From positions 1 through 56,001 of the forward strand of contig QLUR01000016.1 in NCBI GenBank assembly GCA_018725565.1: DNA of 56,001 bases, written 5' to 3'. Below the pieces are notes generated by a model. It had not been told where the DNA came from. It did no database searches and saw only the letters and a list, made by a program, of their open reading frames with translations. The position numbers and the translations under genes were made by a program. The stretch comes from Bacillota bacterium. GTDB lineage: Bacteria; Bacillota; Dethiobacteria; Dethiobacterales; Dethiobacteraceae. Numbering within the stretch: the stretch's first letter is position 1; each line of letters begins with the position of its first letter. Below, in pieces: positions 36,825 through 45,037 of the stretch.

Positions 36825-38074
36825 TTAAGCTCCCCCCTGCGCCGCAGCGCCCGTACCAAGGCCGCAGTCACATCGGCACAAAACTGCGTGCCGCTGCAGA
36901 GCTGCATCTCGGCAACCGCCTGACTGAGGGTTTTCGGCTGATGGTACGGCCGCCCGGAGGTCATGGCGTCAAAAGCGTCGGCCACCGCCACAATGCGGGT
37001 GGCCAGGCAAATTTCCTCCCCCGTGCGGCCGTTCGGGTAGCCGTGGCCGTCCAGCCGCTCGTGATGGTAGCGGACCACTTCGGCATAAGAACTGATAAAC
37101 TGGATGTTTTTCACTATCTCAGCGCCGGTGGCCGGGTGGCTGCGCATCACGTCATACTCCTCGGACGTAAAGCGGCCCGGCTTATTTAACACAGCCTCCG
37201 GGATACCGATTTTGCCGATATCGTGCAGCAGCGCCACCGCCTCCAGTTTTTCCAGTATATCCTCGCGCAGACGCAGTTCCTGGCCGATCAGTACGCTGTA
37301 CTCCGCCACCCGCTCCGAGTGCCCGCAGGTATAGTGGTCCTTGGCTTCCATCGCCCTGACCAGCGCCCTGATAGTACCCAGGTGCTGCTCGCGCATCTTC
37401 ATATACAGGAGAAAAGTGTGCCGCGCCAGCAGCAGCGGGACGGCCAGCAGCAGCACCCCCAGCACGCCCATGTTCAGGTACAAAACGGCCAGCAGCAGGC
37501 CAAGCGGCGCCAGCGCCAGGTAATTGGGCAGCGCCCAGCGCATATTGGTTAAGTAATTGGCCCGGAAAGAAATTTTTTGCCATAAGGCTAAGACAATCGT
37601 GACCAGCAGCACGTTTAACAGCAGGTAGGCGGACGCGCTGCCAAAGAGCGGCACCAGGTCGCCCGGCAGCCGGATGGCGCCGCTGCGGCCGCCCAGCTCC
37701 AGGTAAACGTAGCCGGACAGACCGACCACCAGCGGAAAGAGCAGCGCGTTAAACAGCGTTTGGTACCACCGTGCCCAGCGACGCTCAAAAACAAAAAGCA
37801 GCACTGTTGAAACAAAACTGGTCCAGGCGGCCGCGGCCGGGCCGAAAATAATGATCATGGCCAGGTCCAGGGCAAAGCCGACAGATACAGTGCCTTGGCC
37901 GCGCGGCAACGGCACCCTAAGGACTTCCGCGCCGGCCTGCAGGAACACAAAAAAGACCAGCGGCCAGACCAGCGCGCCAGCCGGCGGCAGGTTAAACAGC
38001 AAAAACAGTGTGCCTGCCAGGACAATTAAGAAAAAATATACTTTATAAGCAAGCGACTTTTTTTGAAAAGACAT
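36821..38074 (-). CDS. Membrane-anchored HD-GYP domain phosphohydrolase
   Basis: The N-terminal half (about 1-215) has seven to eight hydrophobic segments forming an integral membrane sensor region. The C-terminal half is an HD-GYP-type domain: GHSERVAEYS, ALLHDIGKIGIPE, RSHPATGAEI and YHHERLDGHGYP, followed by ADAFDAMTSGRPYH. In HD-GYP proteins this metal site hydrolyses cyclic-di-GMP. Here the GYP triad reads HGYP with the key residues kept, so activity is likely. The ATG at 38074 (MSFQKKSLAYK) follows GGAGGG; the frame extends to 38104 without a better signal. It is coupled to DUF5317. Confidence 0.9.
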   Translation of the reverse strand: MSFQKKSLAYKVYFFLIVLAGTLFLLFNLPPAGALVWPLVFFVFLQAGAEVLRVPLPRGQGTVSVGFALDLAMIIIFGPAAAAWTSFVSTVLLFVFERRWARWYQTLFNALLFPLVVGLSGYVYLELGGRSGAIRLPGDLVPLFGSASAYLLLNVLLVTIVLALWQKISFRANYLTNMRWALPNYLALAPLGLLLAVLYLNMGVLGVLLLAVPLLLARHTFLLYMKMREQHLGTIRALVRAMEAKDHYTCGHSERVAEYSVLIGQELRLREDILEKLEAVALLHDIGKIGIPEAVLNKPGRFTSEEYDVMRSHPATGAEIVKNIQFISSYAEVVRYHHERLDGHGYPNGRTGEEICLATRIVAVADAFDAMTSGRPYHQPKTLSQAVAEMQLCSGTQFCADVTAALVRALRRRGELK

Positions 38075-38109
38075 CTTGCCCTCCGCTCTTTCAGGACCGA
38101 GCATTTTTA

Positions 38110-38187
38110 CTAGTGACCAAAACGGGCGCCGCCGGCCAGCACCAGCGTGCCAAGCGCGATTAAGGCGCGGAGAATTTTTCTCGTCAC
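38110..38187 (-). CDS. Small hydrophobic peptide, 25 residues, upstream of the HD-GYP gene
   Basis: A GTG at 38187, preceded by AAGGGGGTT with suitable spacing, opens a 25-codon frame ending in TAG. The peptide begins MTRKILRALIALGTLVLAGG, a short basic start and a hydrophobic helix, then a few polar residues (ARFGH). It could insert in the membrane or be a short secreted leader-like peptide. It lies 35 bp upstream of the HD-GYP gene in the same direction. I do not recognise a family; the evidence is the ribosome binding site and composition only. Confidence 0.4.
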   Translation of the reverse strand: MTRKILRALIALGTLVLAGGARFGH

Positions 38188-38426
38188 AGAAATAACCCCC
38201 TTTGCGGTGTGCTCCGCCGCGCTCCGCTATCGGGCGGCGGGCTTACCGCTCCGCTCGGGGTGTTTTTTGTCGGTCCTGAATATTAAAAAATATCAAACAA
38301 CTGAGGCCGCCTCGCGCGGCAGTTCCACTACCTTTGCCTGCTGCCTGTCCGACCTCTTGCCGGGCAGCCCTTTTGCAGCAGGCGGTTTATTTTGTTTATT
38401 TTATCGAAGTGTTTCCGCGGTAAAGC
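38188..38426. other. Intergenic region upstream of the small peptide
   Basis: About 240 bp. On the minus strand there is a GCCGC/GCGGC hairpin near 38309-38323 followed by a T-rich stretch about 12 bases later, perhaps a terminator for the upstream gene. I looked for a c-di-GMP riboswitch, which would suit the HD-GYP gene, and found no match to its conserved core. Confidence 0.4.
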
Positions 38427-39041
38427 TCAGTCGCTGACACGCAGCCGCCGGTTAAGCGCGGCTAGTGTCGCGCGGACCACCGTTTCTTTTTCCTCCTGAC
38501 GGACCAGGGCGCTGCCGACCAACGATTCTTCAACGGCGCCGCGCACAAAGGTAACGGACACGGCCACGAATTGGCGGCCGCCGATCGCAAACTGGTTTAC
38601 ATCCTCCAAAATCACGCTGCTGCCGGGCTCCATGAAGGGCTGCAGGGCCTGGATGGTCGCTTCGGCCACCAGGCGCAGCCGGTTGGTGCGTGAACTGACG
38701 CCGCTGCTTTTCCCCTGGCTGCTCCTTTTCTGAGAGGCGATTTCTACTGTGGCCTCCATGCGGGCGTCCTGAAGGTGAAACTGCAACGCGGAACATTTCA
38801 GCCGCCGTGCCTGGAACGGGCTTTGCTCCCTGTTTAACTGGACAATCGACACTTTTTTATGGTCCAAATCCATGCCGCATTCCACCCGTAACAGCGTTTC
38901 GATGTCCCGGACGATTTGCTTAGGCTGGCGCGTTTCTTCGGCCAATACATGAATCTCTTCTATTTCCCTGTTTTCGCCGGTAACAATATTGACAGAAACA
39001 ACGTCGCGGATTTGTTTAATCAGCTTTTCCAGGTCGGACAT
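38427..39041 (-). CDS. Uncharacterised protein, about 204 residues
   Basis: I do not recognise a named family. The N-terminal 60 residues (DLEKLIKQIRDVVSVNIVTG, then EIEEIHVLAEETRQPKQIVRDIETLL) look like an alternating strand/helix unit. A linker rich in Ser, Arg and Gln (about 115-125) follows. The second half (RLVAEATIQALQPFMEPGSS, VAVSVTFVRG) reads like another alpha/beta unit ending in a helix. No signal peptide or membrane segment is seen. The start is uncertain: ATG 39041 is given; TTGs at 39068 (after GGGGGG) and 39098 are alternatives. Neighbours do not suggest a role. Confidence 0.6.
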   Translation of the reverse strand: MSDLEKLIKQIRDVVSVNIVTGENREIEEIHVLAEETRQPKQIVRDIETLLRVECGMDLDHKKVSIVQLNREQSPFQARRLKCSALQFHLQDARMEATVEIASQKRSSQGKSSGVSSRTNRLRLVAEATIQALQPFMEPGSSVILEDVNQFAIGGRQFVAVSVTFVRGAVEESLVGSALVRQEEKETVVRATLAALNRRLRVSD

Positions 39042-39183
39042 ACGGATTTCTTTTGGAGCGTCGGCCAACTTGCTATACCCCCCGCTATTAATTGCCAACT
39101 GCTCCCCCGAAAAGCATTGGGCAGGTTAATTTGTCAACTCTTACTAGCGCTATTTCGACCTGTTTAGGCAAACTCCTTCCAGA

Positions 39184-39212
39184 AAATAAAAAAAGCCACC
39201 TTTTCGTGGCTA
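39184..39212 (-). terminator. Rho-independent terminator after the NTP-transferase-like gene
   Basis: On the minus strand AGCCAC and GTGGCT pair around a short GAAAAG loop, followed by seven T and more T-rich sequence. It lies about 55 bp past the stop at 39265. Confidence 0.88.
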
Positions 39213-39264
39213 TAGCAGACCATATCAAATATTTTATGGCAAATTCCTTTAACAAAAAGGCTGG

Positions 39265-40377
39265 CTACAGCAAGCAGCCGAGCTCTTCAGTAAAGAGAAA
39301 CAAAGCGCCGCCGACCAGCGTTTGCCCGCCGAGCAGAACCGGTATGCCGCAGTGACGGGCGGCGCGCGTAAACTCCCGGGCCCAGGCATCGCTGATTTCC
39401 CCGTCCTGTCCAAGGTCGGAACAGAAGCGGTCAGCAACGGTCAGGTTTTTACGCAAGGCTGCGAACAGTACCCGTGTGTCAATCAGGGCGGCGTGGGCGA
39501 CTTTAGCCAGCGCCTGAAAAAACCGCTCCGGCCCGGTCTCCGCCAGCCAAAAACCGAGGAGCGAGACCACCTCGCCCCGCTCCTCGCGCGCGAGCGCTTT
39601 CATGCCGCGTTCCTCGGAAAACACGCGCAGCCGCACTTTAAAATGGCTATTCAGGCGGGCGATAGCCGGTGCGCCTACCCGTCCGATCAGCGCTAGCTCC
39701 TGCCACTCCCCCTGCAGCACTCTTTTTAGTTGCCAAACTGTGCTTAAGTCGAGCGGCAGAGCGTCCAGGCAGCGGCGCAGGCACGGTCCGCCAAACGGGG
39801 AGGCAGCCAAAACGAGCAGGTCGCCTGGCGTGTCAAGGTCAAATTGCGTCCCCATGCTGAGCGGCAGCAAAACCTGTTCAAAGCGAGCATCATAGCGCAG
39901 CAGCAGGGCCAGTGCGTTATCGGTGGCTGGTGGTGGGAAGCTGTACAAGACCGAGGCGGGATTAAGGCCGATGATATCGGCCGACTGGACATTGTTGGCC
40001 ACAAAACGGTCCTGCCGTTCCACTAGCAGACGGCAGGCCAGAGCCAGTTCCTCCCGGCTGATCAGCGGCAGCGCGGCACCGCCAAGACAAAGCAGGGACC
40101 TGAGGCGGTACTTTTTTACCAGCGCCACCAACTGCCGGCCGAAATGAAAGCCGGCGGGAGACAAAGTGTTAACCTCGGCGCAGAAACGTGGATCCAGGCT
40201 CAGCATAGCCAGTTCCGGCCGGTTGGTAACCAGGATAACCCGTTCTGCATCCGGCAGAGAAAGGAGCTTGTCCACCGTGTCAGCCAGCACCGCATGCCGG
40301 ACACGGTTAAACATTTCCTCGGCCGCGCTCTGCGTGTCGCTGCCTTCAAAAATGACTGCGGTAACGGCCTCCGCCAA
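39265..40377 (-). CDS. Uncharacterised protein, possibly GT-A/NTP-transferase-like
   Basis: The about 370-residue cytosolic protein begins LAEAVTAVIFEGSDTQSAAE. The first 190 residues alternate strands and helices (RVILVTNRPELAMLSLD, LLCLGGAALPLISREELAL, NALALLLRYD), ending in TQFDLDTPGDLLVLA. This last phrase resembles the end of CofC/MobA-type nucleotidyltransferase domains, where a target or acceptor follows DIDTPEDL. The C-terminal half is mostly helical with a GGQTLVGGALFLF ending and has no clear match. A TTG at 40377 has AAGGAG ten bases upstream; GTG 40386 is too close to it. It lies 15 bp after hpf. The function is a guess from one motif. Confidence 0.6.
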   Translation of the reverse strand: MAEAVTAVIFEGSDTQSAAEEMFNRVRHAVLADTVDKLLSLPDAERVILVTNRPELAMLSLDPRFCAEVNTLSPAGFHFGRQLVALVKKYRLRSLLCLGGAALPLISREELALACRLLVERQDRFVANNVQSADIIGLNPASVLYSFPPPATDNALALLLRYDARFEQVLLPLSMGTQFDLDTPGDLLVLAASPFGGPCLRRCLDALPLDLSTVWQLKRVLQGEWQELALIGRVGAPAIARLNSHFKVRLRVFSEERGMKALAREERGEVVSLLGFWLAETGPERFFQALAKVAHAALIDTRVLFAALRKNLTVADRFCSDLGQDGEISDAWAREFTRAARHCGIPVLLGGQTLVGGALFLFTEELGCLL

Positions 40378-40391
40378 GCAGCCCACTCTCC

Positions 40392-40928
40392 TTACATCTT
40401 GATGGTAGGCTCAATCAGCCCGTAGTTCCCGTCCCGGCGGCGATAAACCACGTTCACCTGATCGCTGTCGGCATTGGCAAATACATAAAAGTCATGCCCG
40501 AGCAGGTTCATCTGTAAAATAGCTTCCTCAACAGGCATCGGCTTAACAGGGAAGCGCTTTGTTTTTACTAACTGCAGCTCCGTTTCTTCCGTCACCGGCG
40601 GCAGTTCGGTCAGCGCTTTCAGGCCGCCTGCCTGGCGCGGCTTACGGTTGATTCTCGTCTTATATTTGTCAATCTGACGTTCCAGCTTGTCAACCACCAG
40701 GTCAACAGAGGCGTACATGTCCCCCGTTGTTTCCTCGGCCCGCAAAATCATCCCGTTGATGCCCACCGTCACCTCTACCGTATGCAGGCCGCGGAGCGTG
40801 GCAAGGACTACCTGCGCTTCCGTATTGACATCAAAATATTTATTAATCTTGCCAAGTCTTTTTTGCACATATTCCTTTAACGCCTCTGTGACTTCAAAAT
40901 TGCTTTTCCCTCTGATTGTCATCTTCAT
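40392..40928 (-). CDS. hpf: Ribosome hibernation promoting factor, long form
   Basis: Long HPF (178 residues) dimerises 70S ribosomes into inactive 100S particles in stationary phase or stress. The N-terminal HPF/RaiA domain (about 1-100) starts MTIRGKSNFEVTEALKEYVQKRL, with the DMYASVDLVVDKLERQI helix. After a linker comes the dimerising C-terminal domain (about 120-178; VKTKRFPVKPMPVEEAILQM, then LLGHDFYVFANADSDQVNVV). Two ATGs (40928 and 40922) are in frame; the first follows GGGAG at long spacing. It is followed by the NTP-transferase-like gene. Confidence 0.96.
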   Translation of the reverse strand: MKMTIRGKSNFEVTEALKEYVQKRLGKINKYFDVNTEAQVVLATLRGLHTVEVTVGINGMILRAEETTGDMYASVDLVVDKLERQIDKYKTRINRKPRQAGGLKALTELPPVTEETELQLVKTKRFPVKPMPVEEAILQMNLLGHDFYVFANADSDQVNVVYRRRDGNYGLIEPTIKM

Positions 40929-41029
40929 CTGTCCTTACTCCCTTCCGCTTTATTATTAGTATTCACTGGTGCGGGAGAAAATCCTGCCATGCTGCAAAAT
41001 CGAGCCCGCCCAGCCTCTTGGGCTGCCAT

Positions 41030-41060
41030 AAAAAAATCCCCCGCGCTGCTGGTGGGGGAC
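41030..41060 (-). terminator. Rho-independent terminator of the cold-shock gene
   Basis: On the minus strand TCCCCC and GGGGGA pair around an 11-base loop, then a run of seven T. It lies about 30 bp past the stop of the cold-shock gene. Confidence 0.88.
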
Positions 41061-41092
41061 TTTTCCCGGATTATGTCAGGCCGCCTTTCCGG

Positions 41093-41293
41093 CTAAACTA
41101 CTTTAACCACGTTAGCCGCCTGGGCGCCACGGGTACCTTCCACAATATCAAACTGGACCTGCTCGCCTTCGGAGAGAGACTTAAATCCTTTCTCCTGAAT
41201 GGCGGAATAGTGGACGAACACGTCGCCGCCGTCTTCCCGCTCAATAAACCCGTAACCTTTTTCCTGATTGAACCACTTGACCTTACCGAACAC
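41093..41293 (-). CDS. csp: Cold-shock domain protein
   Basis: This is a single-stranded nucleic acid-binding CspA/CspB-family protein. Taking GTG 41293 as start gives 66 residues beginning [20 protein letters not shown], the canonical size and start. RNP1 (KGYGFIE) and RNP2 (DVFVHYSAI) are intact. The GTG has AGGAGG ten bases upstream. An ATG at 41302 lies almost on the ribosome binding site and would add MKI, so it is less likely. A promoter about 55 bp upstream and a terminator downstream show it is a single-gene unit. Confidence 0.95.
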   Translation of the reverse strand: MFGKVKWFNQEKGYGFIEREDGGDVFVHYSAIQEKGFKSLSEGEQVQFDIVEGTRGAQAANVVKVV

Positions 41294-41348
41294 TATTTTC
41301 ATTCCTCCTAAAAAAATAGAACTTGCATGCCTGTACAGGCGCAACGCC

Positions 41349-41377
41349 AATGTAACATATCCCGGAAGCAAAGTCAA
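41349..41377 (-). promoter_or_regulatory. Promoter of the cold-shock gene
   Basis: On the minus strand -35 TTGACT (41372-41377) and -10 TACATT (41349-41354) are spaced 17 bp. The predicted leader is about 50 bases, which may hold cold-responsive mRNA structure. Confidence 0.65.
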
Positions 41378-41392
41378 CCACTCCCGATTTTT

Positions 41393-42085
41393 TTAGCGGG
41401 CTGCTACTGCCAGGTAAACAGTGCCGGCACCGGCGTCCAGCAGTGCTTGCGCGGCATAGTGGGCGGTAGCGCCGGTCGTCAGCAAATCGTCGACCAGGAG
41501 TATATTGCCGTGCAAAGCAATGCCCGGCAGAACGGCAAATGCCTCCCGGACATTGCCCCAGCGCTCTGCGGCTGCAAAGCGCGTCTGGCTGATGGTATCA
41601 ATGGTTCTTACCAGTGTTGTGAACAGCGGGATCCCTAGCTCAGTGGCCACGGCTTCTGCCAGCAGCAAAGACTGGTCGTAGCCGCGTTCCGCCAGTCGCC
41701 GACGATGCAGCGGGACGGGCACAACGGCGGAAATTGCCGGCCAGGGACAACGTCGGACCTGCCGGGCCAGCAGCCGGCCAAGGGGTACCGCCAACTGCGA
41801 CTGCCCGGCATATTTATAACGGTGAATAACTCTCCTTATTTTTCCGCGGTACTGTCCGGCAGCACAGGCGCCGGAAAAGGCCAGGCGGCAACCGCGGCAG
41901 GCGGCACAGACCCCCCGCTCCGGCAGCGACTGACCACATCGACGGCAGCAGCTGGCCGGGTCGGGCAATGTCGCCAGGCAGGCGGCGCAAAACCCGTCCA
42001 GCTCCCTGTTGTCGCCCTGACGGCCGCGGCAGAGCAGGCAGCGTGACGGAAAGAACAGTTCCAGCAAAGGGAGCAGCAGGCTCAC
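41393..42085 (-). CDS. comF: ComF-family amidophosphoribosyltransferase-like protein
   Basis: ComF proteins take part in DNA uptake or single-strand DNA processing in competent bacteria. The N-terminus carries zinc-binding Cys pairs (CLLCRGRQ, FCAACL, CCRRCGQ, VCAACRGC). The C-terminal PRTase domain has VVPVPLHRRRLAERGYDQS and the PRPP loop ILLVDDLLTTGATA. Start choice: GTG 42085 has GGGGTGAGGG at a usable distance; GTG 42094 is three codons earlier. It lies within 20 bp of the recD2 stop in one operon, suggesting a DNA-metabolism role. Confidence 0.92.
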   Translation of the reverse strand: MSLLLPLLELFFPSRCLLCRGRQGDNRELDGFCAACLATLPDPASCCRRCGQSLPERGVCAACRGCRLAFSGACAAGQYRGKIRRVIHRYKYAGQSQLAVPLGRLLARQVRRCPWPAISAVVPVPLHRRRLAERGYDQSLLLAEAVATELGIPLFTTLVRTIDTISQTRFAAAERWGNVREAFAVLPGIALHGNILLVDDLLTTGATAHYAAQALLDAGAGTVYLAVAAR

Positions 42086-42101
42086 AGCCCTCACCCCGTA
42101 A

Positions 42102-44288
42102 TCAGAGCCGGCCGCTTAATCTGGCAGCCAGCCTCGTATAGCGCGCTTCTATCCTGTTGTTACGCACGGCAATCGCCAGGGCTTTTCTGGTCCCGATCAG
42201 CACCACCAGCTCTTTGGCCCTTGTGATAGCGGTGTACAACAGGTTTCTCTGCAACAGCAGATAATGCTGGGTGACCACCGGCAGGATCACAACCGGATAC
42301 TCGCTGCCCTGGCTTTTGTGGACTGACACGGCAAAAGCCGGCACAAGCTCCTCAAGTTCATGCAGCTCGTACGTCACCTCCCGCGGTCCGCTGATATCCG
42401 GAAAACGTACCGTCGCCTCGCCGTCTTCCCGGTTGATATAAGCAAGGGTGCCAATGTCCCCGTTAAACACTTCTTTTTGGTAGTTATTGCGAATCTGCAT
42501 CACTTTGTCGCCCTGGCGAAAACAAGTGCTGCCCGTCCGCAGTTCCGGTTTGTGGGGCGCCGGTGGGTTTAAGCGCTCCTGCAGGTGGCGGTTGAGGTTA
42601 TCCACGCCGAGGACAGTGCGGCGCATGGGGCTTAACACCTGAATGTCGGCAGGCGGACTTTTCCCCCTCTCCTTAGGCAGACTGTGACTGCAAAGGTCCA
42701 GGATCTGCACCAGCATCTTTTCCGGTTCCGCAGAGGAAATAAAACGAAACTCCCCCCCTCGGGACTCAAGCAGCGGCAGTTGTCCGCTGTTAACCAGGTG
42801 AGCACTTTTGACAATCGCGCTCCTGTCACTGAAGCGAAACAGCTGCGTGAGCCTCACTACCGGCAGGGCTGCAGAAGCGATGATATCGCGCAGGACGTTG
42901 CCCGGTCCGACGGAGGGCAACTGATCGGCATCACCTACCAGGACAAGGCGGCAGCCGCCCGGTACGCTTTTCAGCAGGGCACAGAATAGATTAATGTCCA
43001 CCATGGAAACTTCATCAACAATCAGCACATGCGTGCGCAGCGGACGTGTTTCATTCCGCTGGAAGCGCATCTCCCCGTTTTCACTCTTGCTGTATTCCAA
43101 CAGACGGTGAATGGTTTTTGCTTCCTGCCCGGTAGCTTCATGTATCCTTTTGGCCGCCCGGCCGGTCGGAGCTGCCAGCATCACTTCCAGCCCCAGTTCC
43201 GCAAAGAGGGTGAGCAATGTCCTGATGGTGGTCGTTTTGCCTGTGCCCGGACCGCCGGTGATCACCAACACGCCGCAGGACAGCGCTAAGCGCACTGCCT
43301 GCCGCTGTCCCTCCGCGAGTTTCCCCCCCGCCTCTGCCTTCGCCGCCCGCTGTTCTGTCTCCGGAAAACTTTGCGCCGCCAGCGTCAGCAATTTTTCCGC
43401 CGCGTAGCGTTCGGCATAATATTGCGGCGCGAGATATACGGCTTCGCAATCGCCATGCAATTCCCGCACAATTTTGTTTTCCGCTGCCAGGCGGCTTAAC
43501 TGCTTTTCCATTACAGCAGCCCATTCGCCGGATTGGGTCGCATCGCTGTCATCCAGGGCCAGCGCCCCGGTCACGGCACCTGCCAGTTCCGTCACCGGCA
43601 GGAAAGTATGTCCCTCATCCTGTGCCTGCTTTAGACTGTACAGTATCGCCGCCCGGATACGGTGCGGCGAGTTGGCGGCCAGTCCTATCTCCAGTGCGAT
43701 TTTATCGGCTGTGCGAAAGCCGATGCCAAAGACCTCCTCCGCCAGCCGGTACGGGTTATTGCGGACAACAGTTTTGGTTTCCGCGCCATATGTGCGGTAA
43801 ATGCGGGCAGCATACCCGGGGCTGACACCGCACTCCTGCAAGAAGGACATAATACGCATTATCTCCCGCCGCTCCTGGACTGAGGCGGCAATTTTTGCCG
43901 CCCGCTTTTCGCCGATCCCATCTATTTCCAGAAGGCGACCTGGTTCGTTTTCCAGCACAGTAAGCGCTTGGATGCCGAATACTTTGACAATTTTTTCAGC
44001 TGTAACGGGACCCACGCCGCAAATTTGCCCGGAAGAAAGATAACGCAGCACCCCTTTTACGCTTTGCGGCGCAAGAAGTTCGTGAGACGTCACTTTAAAC
44101 TGCCGGCCGTATTCCGGATGTTCCGACCATTCCCCTTCCAGGCGCAGCTTCTCACCGACGCCAAACCGCGGCAGGTTACCGATCACCGTATGCAGTGCTT
44201 CATCTTCACCGCGCAGCCGGGCTACCAGGAAAAAAGTTTCTTGGTTGTAGTAGGTGATTCTCTCCACGGTGCCTTCCAGTTCGGGCAT
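42102..44288 (-). CDS. recD2: RecD2-type DNA helicase
   Basis: This is a 5'-3' SF1B helicase of the RecD-like group not associated with RecBC. At 728 residues it has an N-terminal OB-like and helix-hairpin-helix part (LEIDGIGEKRAAKIAASVQE). The helicase core has Walker A VITGGPGTGKTTTIRTL, motif II LIVDEVSMVD, motif III VGDADQLPSVGPG, and a C-terminal SH3/2B region ending with motif VI (SVHKSQGSEYPVVI, YTAITRAKELVVLIG). The ATG at 44288 follows GGAGGGG. It precedes comF in the same unit. Confidence 0.95.
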   Translation of the reverse strand: MPELEGTVERITYYNQETFFLVARLRGEDEALHTVIGNLPRFGVGEKLRLEGEWSEHPEYGRQFKVTSHELLAPQSVKGVLRYLSSGQICGVGPVTAEKIVKVFGIQALTVLENEPGRLLEIDGIGEKRAAKIAASVQERREIMRIMSFLQECGVSPGYAARIYRTYGAETKTVVRNNPYRLAEEVFGIGFRTADKIALEIGLAANSPHRIRAAILYSLKQAQDEGHTFLPVTELAGAVTGALALDDSDATQSGEWAAVMEKQLSRLAAENKIVRELHGDCEAVYLAPQYYAERYAAEKLLTLAAQSFPETEQRAAKAEAGGKLAEGQRQAVRLALSCGVLVITGGPGTGKTTTIRTLLTLFAELGLEVMLAAPTGRAAKRIHEATGQEAKTIHRLLEYSKSENGEMRFQRNETRPLRTHVLIVDEVSMVDINLFCALLKSVPGGCRLVLVGDADQLPSVGPGNVLRDIIASAALPVVRLTQLFRFSDRSAIVKSAHLVNSGQLPLLESRGGEFRFISSAEPEKMLVQILDLCSHSLPKERGKSPPADIQVLSPMRRTVLGVDNLNRHLQERLNPPAPHKPELRTGSTCFRQGDKVMQIRNNYQKEVFNGDIGTLAYINREDGEATVRFPDISGPREVTYELHELEELVPAFAVSVHKSQGSEYPVVILPVVTQHYLLLQRNLLYTAITRAKELVVLIGTRKALAIAVRNNRIEARYTRLAARLSGRL

Positions 44289-44383
44289 ATTTTCCCCTCC
44301 GCCAGGGATTATTCCACACTTCCCGGCCTAATCCTGCCACTGCTTTATTATGTACGGGGAGGCGGCCTCCCCGTTTCTGCCTG

Positions 44384-44605
44384 CTACTGGAAAGAAGCCA
44401 GCTCCACCACTTCTCTGGCAATGATACTGGCGCGCACCTTGCCGGTCAGGGCGCCGCCGTTGCTGTGAAAAATATTCCTGGCAATCACCAGGTCCATGGC
44501 GGCGGCCACCTCCGTCGCTGTCAGGTTCACGCGCGGGCCGGCCAGGGTAATATTAAACGTCGAGCCTGCCTCATTGCGAAAGACGAGCTGTAAAGTCTGT
44601 TCCAC
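44384..44605 (-). CDS. DUF2922 family protein
   Basis: The 73-residue protein begins MEQTLQLVFRNEAGSTFNIT and includes LTATEVAAAMDLVIARNIF, the DUF2922 pattern. Members are small, of unknown function, and nearly always follow a DUF1659 gene in Firmicutes, as here with a 36-bp gap. A strong ribosome binding site (GGAGAGGATG region) precedes the start. It is likely to act together with its neighbour. Confidence 0.9.
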   Translation of the reverse strand: MEQTLQLVFRNEAGSTFNITLAGPRVNLTATEVAAAMDLVIARNIFHSNGGALTGKVRASIIAREVVELASFQ

Positions 44606-44641
44606 TTGCTCACATCCTCTCCTATCTGCCGACAGCCGGCG

Positions 44642-44866
44642 CTACTGGCGGATCAATTCCCCTTCATCCAGGCGACGCAAAACCGCGACCGGCAGCGGCT
44701 GCAGCGACAGCAGCAACTGTACTACATCATAGACCTCCTGATGGCTTGTTTCCGGGCGAATCCGTCCGAACACGCGATTAACATATACAGGGTTGCCCTG
44801 AGGGTCCATACCGCTCAGTAACCTGGCCTGGCAGCGGCTGAACCCTTTGCTTAAAACAACAGCCAT
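44642..44866 (-). CDS. DUF1659 family protein
   Basis: From ATG 44866 (MAVVLSKGFSRCQARLLSGM) the protein has 74 residues, matching DUF1659. This start is seven bases after GGAGG; an earlier ATG at 44872 abuts the site and is rejected. The conserved central NRVFGRIRPETSHQEVYDVV is present. Function is unknown; it pairs with DUF2922 downstream. Confidence 0.88.
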   Translation of the reverse strand: MAVVLSKGFSRCQARLLSGMDPQGNPVYVNRVFGRIRPETSHQEVYDVVQLLLSLQPLPVAVLRRLDEGELIRQ

Positions 44867-44960
44867 TTTCATCCCTCCCTTCCGCCGCCTCTGCAGCAGT
44901 TTGATTATATGCCGGGATAAGCCAAGGCGGCAAACAGCGACTTCTGTCAGGAAAGCCACG

Positions 44961-44991
44961 AAAAAAAGCCGCCAAGCACAAACTTGGCAGC
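44961..44991 (-). terminator. Rho-independent terminator of metK
   Basis: The minus strand reads GCTGCCAAG, loop TTTGTG, CTTGGCGGC, then seven T. It lies about 45 bp past the metK stop. Confidence 0.9.
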
Positions 44992-45037
44992 AGGATACGC
45001 TGTTTTTTCTTTAACTCATCGTAACCGCTCAGGCAGC

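Noticed and set aside
38190-38426. Possible c-di-GMP riboswitch upstream of the HD-GYP gene
   Set aside because: I looked on the minus strand for the conserved core blocks and found only unrelated hairpins.
39050-39165. Small TTG frame upstream of the 204-residue unknown protein
   Set aside because: Its ribosome site overlaps the start codon, leaving almost no spacer; probably part of the leader.
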